A DNA stretch of 64,000 nt from Claveliimonas intestinigallinarum (lineage in GTDB: Bacteria > Bacillota > Clostridia > Lachnospirales > Lachnospiraceae). This document shows positions 32,299-39,308 of this stretch, one piece after another; position 1 is the stretch's first letter; every line of letters starts with the position of its first letter. The notes below the pieces were generated by a model. It made no database searches and was not told where the DNA came from. It saw only the letters and a list, made by a program, of their open reading frames with translations. A program made the position numbers and the translations under genes. The stretch spans positions 1 through 64,000 of the forward strand of contig DXED01000030.1 of the NCBI GenBank assembly GCA_019115145.1. Reading direction: 5' to 3'.

Positions 32299-32490
32299 AT
32301 GAGTAAAGGAAAGATAATTTACTGGTTTATTGGACTTGCGACTGTAACGACCATAGGTTTTTTAGTGATTCCGTCACTGATGAAGAAATATAGTAACAAG
32401 CTCTATAAATTTTCGCTTAAGAAGGACAAAATTGATTTTGAGAACATGGGACCCGAAGTTCTGAAGAAAGAAAAAATTAAGGGGGAATAA
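32299..32490 (+). CDS. Small single-pass membrane protein
   Basis: 63 residues behind GGGAGG. One membrane helix at about 6-27 (IIYWFIGLATVTTIGFLVIP), then a basic-acidic tail (MKKYSNKLYKFSLKKDKIDF). It is not recognised as a known family. The GTPase gene starts four bases after its stop, so the two are surely cotranslated, and the small protein could anchor or regulate the GTPase at the membrane. Confidence 0.6.
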   Translation: MSKGKIIYWFIGLATVTTIGFLVIPSLMKKYSNKLYKFSLKKDKIDFENMGPEVLKKEKIKGE

Positions 32491-32494
32491 GCAA

Positions 32495-33628
32495 ATGACT
32501 ATTGATACAGATAAGGTAGCACAGGAGGCCATAGACGCAATAGCTGAGAAGATTAAGAATTTGAATTCTTTAAATATTATAGTGGCTGGTAAGACAGGAG
32601 TGGGTAAAAGTACGCTTATCAATGCTGTGTTTCGTGACAAACTTGCTGAGACTGGTATGGGAAAACCAGTGACAGATCATATGCGTAAAATAAGCAAGAA
32701 AGGAATTCCTCTTGCTATATACGACACAAGAGGATTTGAACTCGGAAAAGAAGTACAGCAGCAAGTCAAACAGGAAGTTATGGAAACTATTAGTAATGGA
32801 CTTGCGACTAAGGACATTAATAAGGCGATTCACTGTATTTGGTATTGTATTAATACTGCATCAAATCGTGTGGAACCAGAAGAGATCGAGTGGTTAAAGG
32901 AACTTTCAAAAGAGAATCAGATAACACAGGTTCCAATAATTGTTGTATTGACACAGTCTTTTTCCAAAAAGAATGCGGACGCAATGAGGAAGATGATTCT
33001 TAACGAAAATTTAGACGTAGTTCAGGTTGTTCCCGTATTAGCAGAGGATTACGAGATTGACGAAGAGTATGTCGCAAAATCTTATGGACTAGATGTCTTG
33101 ATTCATGTAATGGGGGAAGCATTGCCGGATGAGCTGATGGATACTCTGCAAAATGTTCAGATAGCGAGTCTGGCTGAGAAAAAGAAAAGAGCGCAAGCTG
33201 CGATAGCTACGGCGACACTGGCGGCTGCGGGAGAAGGTGCAGCACCGATTCCGTTTTCGGATTGCGCATTGCTTATCCCGACTCAGCTTGGCATGATTGC
33301 ATCAATTACGGTTATATTTGGTTTCGACATCAATAAAAGCATTCTTACCGCGTTCCTTTCATCAACATTAGGATCAGGAGGTGCGACGCTATTAGGAAAA
33401 ACTGTAGTATCCAATTTGGTTAAATTTATTCCTGGGATTGGAACTGCTGCAGGTGGTGCTATTTCTGCGGCAACAGCAGGTATACTTACAGCAGCACTTG
33501 GAGAAGCATACATAGGAATTATGACGATGGTGTTTAATGGTGAAATGGAAATTGATGATCTTGACACTAAAAGAGGAAAAGATCAGATGGCAGCCCTATT
33601 TAAACATGAATTGAAAAAGAAGAGATAA
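32495..33628 (+). CDS. Membrane-type GTPase with hydrophobic C-terminal domain (YcjF/DUF697-like)
   Basis: 377 residues. The G domain has the P-loop AGKTGVGKST (31-40), a G2 Thr in KPVTDH, G3 YDTRG (76-80), and in place of the usual NKxD a VVLTQS strand near residue 150. Residues 220-350 are rich in Gly, Ala and hydrophobic residues (PFSDCALLIPTQLGMIASIT, GIGTAAGGAISAATAGIL), as in DUF697/YcjF-like domains that associate with membranes. Similar GTPases occur in bacterial defence islands and near stress genes. It shares an operon with a 63-residue membrane protein and follows an Mrr nuclease. Confidence 0.72.
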   Translation: MTIDTDKVAQEAIDAIAEKIKNLNSLNIIVAGKTGVGKSTLINAVFRDKLAETGMGKPVTDHMRKISKKGIPLAIYDTRGFELGKEVQQQVKQEVMETISNGLATKDINKAIHCIWYCINTASNRVEPEEIEWLKELSKENQITQVPIIVVLTQSFSKKNADAMRKMILNENLDVVQVVPVLAEDYEIDEEYVAKSYGLDVLIHVMGEALPDELMDTLQNVQIASLAEKKKRAQAAIATATLAAAGEGAAPIPFSDCALLIPTQLGMIASITVIFGFDINKSILTAFLSSTLGSGGATLLGKTVVSNLVKFIPGIGTAAGGAISAATAGILTAALGEAYIGIMTMVFNGEMEIDDLDTKRGKDQMAALFKHELKKKR

Positions 33629-33897
33629 GAAAACATTGAAATTGCTGCAAGAGGTTTGAGTGATATAATTCGACAAGGCCCTTCTCGCTTCAGTCCATAA
33701 CGATAAAATATCTTTTGCCCATCGGAATTAAATCCGGCGGGCGGGACTAGCTTTATGTTTTGGTTGTACCTCAATTTTCGTTCTGGCCTTTATAGAAATT
33801 TTGATTTTCAAAGGAAATTGCCCTTTGGCTCGGAGATTCCAATAGGGACGAATAGCATCTTTGTTGGCAAGGGAATACCGAAAGAAAATGTATTATT

Positions 33898-33933
33898 ACA
33901 TGTGTTTTTGATGATTTCTATTTAGATGAATAA
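33898..33933 (+). pseudogene. Remnant of an mrr 3' end
   Basis: In frame this stretch reads TCVFDDFYLDE and a stop. The intact Mrr ends TYVLDDFYLDE and a stop, at 32216-32251. The nucleotide match continues over most of the stretch. It is therefore the end of a second, diverged mrr copy. The 1.6 kb between the two ends holds the membrane protein/GTPase cassette and about 270 bases with no clear gene. Confidence 0.65.
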
Positions 33934-34131
33934 TTAAATTATTATATAGTCATTAGGAATACAAACCTGATGACTGTATTTTTTTGTGCAAATTTACTTG
34001 GTCTACATTGTATAACTTCCCCTCTCCTGTGTGAGTGGTGAAGGGAAAATAATTGGGTGTTGAGTGGTGGATCTTTTGCGAAACATATAAAATTTTGATA
34101 GAAAATATATTTTTTGCAATTCCACGCTGTA

Positions 34132-34145
34132 AAATCGCGCGATTT
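34132..34145. promoter_or_regulatory. Palindrome AAATCGCGCGATTT upstream of the primase
   Basis: A perfect 14-bp palindrome about 70 bases before the CHC2 primase start. It is a candidate operator or replication-protein site. The rest of 33629-34131 shows no gene beyond the mrr scar and a 56-codon frame at 33755-33925 of doubtful value. Confidence 0.45.
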
Positions 34146-34172
34146 CCTTTCTATAGATGAAGGGGTGATCAC

Positions 34173-34209
34173 TTCCCTTCAAAGACTGTTGCAGAGCGAA
34201 AGGAAGGGA
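34173..34209 (+). promoter_or_regulatory. Hairpin that can hide the primase ribosome-binding site
   Basis: TCCCTTC at 34174-34180 pairs with GAAGGGA at 34203-34209, which is the likely Shine-Dalgarno for ATG 34216. It may keep primase translation low. Confidence 0.4.
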
Positions 34210-34215
34210 TAGGAA

Positions 34216-34848
34216 ATGAATGTGTATGAAGCAGTCAAAAGCACAGTGACCACCAGGCAGGCGGCGGAATATTACGGGATCAAAGTGACAGGCAGGGGCA
34301 TGGCACGCTGTCCGTTCCATCATGACCGGCATCCCAGCATGAAGCTGGATCAGAGATTTCATTGTTTCGGGTGTCAGGCAGATGGAGATGTGATTGATTT
34401 CGTGGCGGGATATTTTAGCCTGTCCATTCGCGAAGCGGCCCTGAAACTGGCAGAAGATTTCGGGATCCGGTATGAGAAGCAGCGGCCGCCGGATCGGGGG
34501 AAACGAAAAAAGAAGATGAAAGCAGCGTCATTGGAACAGAACTATAAACAACTGGAAAGACAGTGCTTTTCCATACTTTGGCAGTATCGGGATCAACTTT
34601 TGCTTTGGAAAAAACAGTATGCACCGGGAGAATCGGATGCGGACTTGGATCCCAGGTTTTGTGAAGCACTGGATCGGATTCCCAGAGTGGAGTATCTGAA
34701 GGATATTCTGTTGTGCGCTCCTCTGGAAGAACGGGTGGAACTTCTGCTGTCCGCCGGAAAGGAGATCCTCAGGTATGCAGGAAGACCTCAAGAGCCTGAA
34801 ACCGGAACACCTGGAAGCCCTGAAACAGTTGCTGGGCGAGACAGATAA
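34216..34848 (+). CDS. CHC2 zinc-finger primase-type protein
   Basis: 210 residues. The zinc finger has Cys32, His35/36, Cys50 and Cys53 in ARCPFHHDRHPSMKL and FHCFGCQADGDVIDFV, as in DnaG N-termini. No TOPRIM domain follows; the remainder is charged and helical. Short CHC2 proteins of this kind stand in front of P4-type primase/helicase genes on Firmicute mobile elements and help start element replication. The next reading frame starts 74 bases before its stop, so translation was once coupled. Confidence 0.8.
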   Translation: MNVYEAVKSTVTTRQAAEYYGIKVTGRGMARCPFHHDRHPSMKLDQRFHCFGCQADGDVIDFVAGYFSLSIREAALKLAEDFGIRYEKQRPPDRGKRKKKMKAASLEQNYKQLERQCFSILWQYRDQLLLWKKQYAPGESDADLDPRFCEALDRIPRVEYLKDILLCAPLEERVELLLSAGKEILRYAGRPQEPETGTPGSPETVAGRDR

Positions 34849-35778
34849 TGTACAGCCTCCTGATGTTTCGGACTGGTTTGACGGGAAGCAGATTGATGAG
34901 ATCGCCTTTGGTGAGTATCTGCTACGGAAGAAAGAACGGAAATGCATCCACGGCAAACTTTATGATCTGGACGGAGAAATCAGTGATGAGGTGATCCGCA
35001 AAGAGATCCTTGATGAGATCCGGCCCTATCAGAAAACCAATGTGGCAAAGATGGTGGATCGGATCCTGAGTACATTGAAGCTGATGTGCCAGTGTGAAAT
35101 GCCTCCGTTAAAAGAAGACCGGGTTCATTTTTCCAATGGAACGTATTATCTGGACGGAACTTTTACAGAAGAAAAAGAATGGACGATGAACCGCCTCCCG
35201 GTCCGATATGATCCGGACGCACCAAAACCGGAGAAATGGCTGGCATTTCTGAATGATCTGCTGGAGAAAACGGATCATTGAAATCTCTCCATGACCAGTC
35301 CTATGGGTTCTATCGCAGGCAGATCCTACTGACGACAAAAGACCGGCCTGCCGACCGGAAGGATGACCGGTATCTGGGAGACAAGCTGATCCGGGAGACA
35401 GAAGGGATCGTACTGTGGTGTCTGGAAGGACTGCACAGACTGGTTCGGAATGGATTTGAATTCAGCATCAGTGACCGGGCAAGGAAGAATCTGGAAGATC
35501 TGATGGAAAATGAGAACAATATCATTTCATTCCTGAATTCTGCCGGATATGTGAGAAGGGAAGAAGGAACCTATGCCAGTTCCAGGCGGCTTTACGCTGC
35601 CTACCGGAAATGGTGCGAGGACAATTTGGAAAGGCCCAGGGCAGAGAATACCTTCAAGAAGTATCTGAATGAGAATGCAGAAACACTGGGGTTGACCTAT
35701 GATAAAAATCTTCCCGGCAGAAATGGGAAGACCGTGCGCGGCTTCCGTGGGATCCATGTGGAAGTCCGTACAGAGTAA
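34775..35778 (+). pseudogene. Broken P4-type primase/SF3 helicase lacking the ATPase core
   Basis: Two frames represent one ancestral gene. The first, 34775-35281 (168 residues), matches the region before the helicase: FGEYLLRKKERKCIHGKLYDL, then FSNGTYYLDGTF and PEKWLAFLNDLLE. The second, 35278-35778 (166 residues), is shifted and resumes near the end of the helicase with YGFYRRQILLTTKDRPADR and EGIVLWCLEGLHRL, then a C-terminal DNA-binding part with YASSRRLYAAYRKWC. The Walker A/B motifs of the SF3 domain are missing, so about 150-200 residues were deleted at about 35275. The element probably cannot replicate with this protein. Confidence 0.8.
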
Positions 35779-35794
35779 CAGAAAATGCTCCCGG

Positions 35795-35955
35795 CGTTTC
35801 AGGCGGCTCAGGCGGGTAAAAATGACTTCTTTTTTTATTTTATAATTTATTTCTATTTAAGAAGTGAAATAAACTGCCTGGACTGCCTTAGTCCTGAAAA
35901 ATAAAACAAAAATAATGTTTATAGACTGCCTGAGGGATGCCTGGAAAGTGCCTGA
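35795..35955. other. Candidate replication origin or Xis/Int control site with GCCTGA repeats
   Basis: TCAGGCGG occurs at 35799 and 35808 and, in opposite orientation, TGCCTG/T at 35875, 35884, 35927, 35938 and 35949, the last three spaced exactly 11 bases. Between them lies an AT-rich stretch (35827-35870) bounded by CTTCTT and AAGAAG. Iterons flanking an AT-rich segment next to replication genes suggest an origin. The right part lies in the first codons of the longest integrase frame. Confidence 0.4.
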
Positions 35956-37222
35956 CAGCATACAGGCCCTGCCCTTGTTTGAAGGGAAACTGCGTAAAGG
36001 AGGTGACCGGCAAATAGAGAGAAAAGAACTGAATGATGTATTGCAGTACGCTCTTGAAAACGGTATGATTGATGTGAAATACGTTCAAGAGCAGATTGCT
36101 TTGAATAAACGAAAGGAATTGATAGAAAAACATCCATATAGTATATGGAAAGGCAAAGAGGGACTCTGGCATACCTATTTGCCGGATGCTGAGAAAAAAC
36201 GGATACACAAGAGGAGCAGTACGCGTCAGGGAATAGAAGATATTGTTGCGGATTACTGGAAGGCACAGATGGAAAACCCGGCGGTGAAGGATGTTTACGA
36301 ACAGTGGATTACAGGGAAACTTTCCAGAGAAGAAATATCTGTTGCCACCAAAAACAGATATGACAGAAAATTTTCAGAATGTATGGAAGTGTTCGGCAGG
36401 CGTAAAATAAAATCCGTGTCAGAATATGAAATTGAAGATTTCATTCTGAACATTATCCATGAAAAGAATCTGACTGCAAAAGGGTACAGTAATCTCAGGA
36501 CACTTATTTATGGGATCTTTAAGCTGGCAAAAAAGAAAAAGTACATTGATTTCAGTATCACAGAAGTGATCTCTGATATGGAAATCTCAAGAAAAGCATT
36601 CCGAAGAAATCAGCAGCCGGATGAGGCACTGGTGTTTTCCGAGGAAGAAACTGACCAGATCATTCAGTACATTATTTCTTCGCAGCTGGATCTTATTAAT
36701 CTCGGACTCCTTCTGGCGTTTAAGACGGGTGTCAGACCTGGTGAGCTGGCCGCACTGAAGAAGGAAGATTTCTTGGATAGAAGTGTTGATGTACACAGAA
36801 CAGAGATCCATTATCAAAATGAGGATGGCGAAAATGTGTATGAGGTACGGGATTTTCCAAAGACAGAAGCCGGCATAAGAACCGTACTGATCCCGAAACA
36901 GGCGTTATGGATTGTGAAAGAGATTAAGAGACAAAATCCGTTTGGCGAATATGTGTTTATGAAGAACGGGAAGCGGATCCGGACTTACAGTTTTACGTGG
37001 CGGTTGAAGTCCATCTGCCAGAAACTGGATATTCCGGTCAGGTCGCTGAACAAAATCCGGAAAACATACGGGACGATCCTGCTGGACAGCGGAGCGGAAG
37101 AATCTTTTATTATTTCTCAGATGGGGCATACGGATATTAAGACTACAAAGAATTATTACTACAAGGATCGGAAGAGCATGAGACAGAAGATCGAAGCGAT
37201 CGATCAGGTGGCGGGTCTCTGA
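35915..37222 (+). CDS. int: Tyrosine recombinase (integrase) of the island
   Basis: 435 residues in the longest frame. The N-terminal part holds an AP2-like arm-binding domain (SIWKGKEGLWHTYLPDAEKKR). A core-binding SAM-like domain lies near 125-220. The catalytic domain has Arg in TGVRPGELAAL near residue 273, NKIRKTYG (Asn in place of the usual His of HxxR), MGHTDIKTT and the nucleophile Tyr in KNYYYKDR. The ATG at 35915 has no Shine-Dalgarno. AAAGGAGGTGA at 35996-36006 points instead to ATA codon 36014 (IERKEL), where relatives usually start. The gene ends at the attR side, with arm sites right behind the stop. Confidence 0.88.
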   Translation: MFIDCLRDAWKVPDSIQALPLFEGKLRKGGDRQIERKELNDVLQYALENGMIDVKYVQEQIALNKRKELIEKHPYSIWKGKEGLWHTYLPDAEKKRIHKRSSTRQGIEDIVADYWKAQMENPAVKDVYEQWITGKLSREEISVATKNRYDRKFSECMEVFGRRKIKSVSEYEIEDFILNIIHEKNLTAKGYSNLRTLIYGIFKLAKKKKYIDFSITEVISDMEISRKAFRRNQQPDEALVFSEEETDQIIQYIISSQLDLINLGLLLAFKTGVRPGELAALKKEDFLDRSVDVHRTEIHYQNEDGENVYEVRDFPKTEAGIRTVLIPKQALWIVKEIKRQNPFGEYVFMKNGKRIRTYSFTWRLKSICQKLDIPVRSLNKIRKTYGTILLDSGAEESFIISQMGHTDIKTTKNYYYKDRKSMRQKIEAIDQVAGL

Positions 37223-37228
37223 TGTCAG

Positions 37229-37259
37229 GTGTATCAAAAGTGTATCAAAGTGTATCAAA
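37229..37259 (+). repeat. Right arm-type integrase sites (three GTGTATCAAA)
   Basis: Copies at 37229, 37240 and 37250, all in the same orientation as the two copies at the left end, spaced 11 and 10 bases. They begin seven bases after the integrase stop. Confidence 0.65.
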
Positions 37260-37310
37260 TGCAATGTGCCGCAAACGCAGTAACCACAAGGGATTGCGGG
37301 CTTTTAGGCC

Positions 37311-37336
37311 GGGGTTCGATTCCCCTCGGAGTCACT
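37311..37336 (+). repeat. Right attachment site (attR), partial tRNA-Glu
   Basis: A 26-base exact copy of 26519-26544. The sequence in front of it does not complete a tRNA, so only the 3' end is present here. Confidence 0.88.
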
Positions 37337-37339
37337 GAA

Positions 37340-37382
37340 GGATCTTCGAAGTGCAGTCATGCAGTCTCGAAGATCTTTTTTT
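37340..37382 (+). terminator. Ancestral terminator of tRNA-Glu
   Basis: GATCTTCGA and TCGAAGATC with a 16-base loop and eight T residues. Being just outside attR, it was probably the original terminator of the tRNA gene before integration. Confidence 0.75.
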
Positions 37383-37464
37383 TGTTGTAAGGGGCTTTCG
37401 CCCCCTGTGGAAAACGCTCCGCCTCAGAGGCGGGCAGGACAAAAGAAGAAAGGAAAGGAAGAAA

Positions 37465-37863
37465 ATGAAGAAGTTTATCGAGGAATTCAAGACATTTGCC
37501 CTCCGGGGAAATATGATGGATATGGCCATTGGTGTCATTATCGGCGGTGCCTTTTCCGGGATCGTCACATCGCTCACGGACAATTTTATCAACCCCATCC
37601 TGAATGTGGTCACAGGGGGACAGCTGTACAGCCTGCAGGATGTGGCAGGATTTGCCTCTGCCTTTCTGTCCTCTCTGGTCAATTTCTTTATCATGGCGTT
37701 TGTGCTGTTCTGCCTGTTGAAGGGAGTCAATAAGCTGATGAGCCTTGGGAAAAAGTCGGAGGCGGAGACGGCGCCGACAACAAAGAAATGCCCCTACTGC
37801 ATGAGCGAGATCGATATTGCGGCAACCCGCTGCCCGCACTGCACTTCTCAGCTTGCGGAATAA
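37465..37863 (+). CDS. mscL: Large-conductance mechanosensitive channel with zinc-ribbon tail
   Basis: ATG 37465 follows GGAAAGGAAG. 132 residues. MscL opens in the membrane under osmotic downshock. The N-terminal helix and first membrane segment are canonical: FIEEFKTFALRGNMMDMAIG and VIIGGAFSGIVTSL. The second segment is VNFFIMAFVLFCLLKGVN. The C-terminal end carries CPYC and CPHC pairs, a zinc-ribbon-like motif in place of a plain helical bundle. This variant is known from several Firmicutes. Confidence 0.93.
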   Translation: MKKFIEEFKTFALRGNMMDMAIGVIIGGAFSGIVTSLTDNFINPILNVVTGGQLYSLQDVAGFASAFLSSLVNFFIMAFVLFCLLKGVNKLMSLGKKSEAETAPTTKKCPYCMSEIDIAATRCPHCTSQLAE

Positions 37864-37945
37864 TACGGCGAGAGGCCCGCAGACACTGTGAATGTCTGCG
37901 GGCCTCTCAATGTATATCATGAAATGAGTAAAGAGTGGAGCATAT

Positions 37946-39229
37946 TTATACGGACTCGGCAATCTCCTTTGTGATCCTCAGGAATTTGTCGATGTCCTCT
38001 GTGCCGTGGCAGTGAAGCGGTGATACGCGGATCGCTCCGGGAATCCCCAGCGTATCCACGATCCTCTTGGAGTACATGCTGCTTCTCACGCGCTCAAATA
38101 CGGTGACGCCGCGCTTCATGTACTCGACCACGCAGTCGGGGTAGTCGATCCCCTTGATGCCCATGGCAACGATCAGGTCTTTGTATGTAAGGTCTTCCAT
38201 GTCCACGTAAACCTCCACGTTCGGGATGTGGCGAAGGCCCGGGGTCCCCGGGGTTCCCTCCAGCATACGGTACAGAAGAGCACGCTCCTGCATATGGATG
38301 CGGGTCATGCCCTCCACAAAGAGCTCGCGCTTGTCCTGGCTGTGGATGAAATGCTCGCCGATGGAGCATACATAGTCGATGACAGCCATCATGGCGGCAA
38401 AGTTGCCGGGGGTAGGTGTTCCCAGCGCCCACACGTTGGCGTCCTTGAAGGTCAGCTTGTGGTGCATCATGGTAGCTACCCGGTCAGATACGTAGGCAAA
38501 TCCGCAGCCTCTCACGCCGAAGAATTTATAGGGCGCGATGTTGGCGGCGTCCACGCCCCAGTCCTCCACGTCGATGACAGCGTGGGGCGCGTGCTGCACA
38601 GTATCCGTGATCACATAGCACTCCGGGTTGACTTCCTTTACCCTGCGAACGATCTCCTTGATGTCCATGATGTTTCCGGAAATATTGGAGGCGGCCATGA
38701 TGCTGACAAGACAGGTGTCCTTGTCTACATATTTCATCACTTCGTCCGCGTCAATTCCGCCGGTGGTCCTGTTGGCCGGAACCTCCCGGAACTCTCTTCC
38801 TGTCTTTGTGCAGGCGTACTCGACAGCATCGTGTGCTGACGGGTGCTCCAGGCAGGATGTAACAGCATTTGTTCCCCATTTTACATTGCTTAAGATGACA
38901 TCCACGATCTGGAACATAGTCTGGGAAGCGGACAGCTCTGTCACGAGAGCGCCGCTCTTCGCGCCGAAGATAACCTCCAGTATTTCCTTTGTTCCCTCGG
39001 ATACATAGTGAGCCAGCTTCAGCCCTCTGGCATAGTTCCTCTCCGGGCAGTCCGGAAACTGCTCTGCAGCCATCTTGGCCTCAACGGCTGCTTTCAGGCG
39101 AAGTGATCCGCCGGAGTTCTCAAAGAAAAGACGGGGTCCGTAGAGCGGATCCGCATCAGCGTAACAGAACTGAGCTTTCAGGTGTTTCTGATAGTCTTCC
39201 GGGAATAAAATTCCATGTTCTGCGTTCAT
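37946..39229 (-). CDS. Class V aminotransferase-fold PLP enzyme
   Basis: 427 residues with the cysteine desulfurase/class V fold: ARGLKLAHYVSEGTKEILEVIFG, SCLEHPSAHDAV, the cofactor Asp/His in VITDTVQHAPHAVID, and the Schiff-base Lys in APYKFFGVRGCGF. There is no conserved catalytic Cys loop that would mark it clearly as a desulfurase. It is divergent from the LysR gene and the oxoprolinase operon and may act on an amino acid from that pathway, such as transamination or C-S/C-N cleavage. The exact reaction is unknown. Confidence 0.75.
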   Translation of the reverse strand: MNAEHGILFPEDYQKHLKAQFCYADADPLYGPRLFFENSGGSLRLKAAVEAKMAAEQFPDCPERNYARGLKLAHYVSEGTKEILEVIFGAKSGALVTELSASQTMFQIVDVILSNVKWGTNAVTSCLEHPSAHDAVEYACTKTGREFREVPANRTTGGIDADEVMKYVDKDTCLVSIMAASNISGNIMDIKEIVRRVKEVNPECYVITDTVQHAPHAVIDVEDWGVDAANIAPYKFFGVRGCGFAYVSDRVATMMHHKLTFKDANVWALGTPTPGNFAAMMAVIDYVCSIGEHFIHSQDKRELFVEGMTRIHMQERALLYRMLEGTPGTPGLRHIPNVEVYVDMEDLTYKDLIVAMGIKGIDYPDCVVEYMKRGVTVFERVRSSMYSKRIVDTLGIPGAIRVSPLHCHGTEDIDKFLRITKEIAESV

Positions 39230-39279
39230 AGTTTTTCCTCCTTTTCATCAGGATTAAGTCCCCTTTGTTTGTTGCCTTT

Positions 39280-39308
39280 ATCATATCATGCACAAAAAAA
39301 ATTGTGAA
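39280..39308 (-). promoter_or_regulatory. Promoter of the PLP-enzyme gene
   Basis: On the minus strand, TTCACA, 17 bases, TATGAT. Its -35 element overlaps that of the divergent LysR promoter. Confidence 0.5.

Larger units (their letters stand above)
26519..37336. mobile_element. Genomic island integrated in tRNA-Glu, with restriction/GTPase cargo
   Basis: About 10.8 kb between two exact 26-bp copies of the tRNA-Glu 3' end. The element has a tyrosine integrase next to the right end, GTGTATCAAA repeats inside both ends, a CHC2 primase, a broken primase/helicase, a toxin-antitoxin pair, an XRE regulator, an MmeI-like enzyme, an Mrr nuclease and a GTPase. Its DNA is visibly more AT-rich than the flanks, and its codon choice differs. 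No capsid, tail or conjugation genes are seen, so it resembles a phage-satellite-like or mobilisable island. The broken replication gene suggests it no longer replicates on its own. Confidence 0.85.

Noticed and set aside
33755..33925. A 56-codon frame in front of the mrr scar
   Set aside because: No ribosome-binding site or recognised motif, and it runs out of frame into the mrr remnant. It may be a decayed gene piece but cannot be supported as a CDS.
26519..37336. The island as a complete prophage or conjugative element
   Set aside because: No capsid, portal, terminase, tail, lysis, relaxase or type IV secretion genes are present, and the replication gene is broken.
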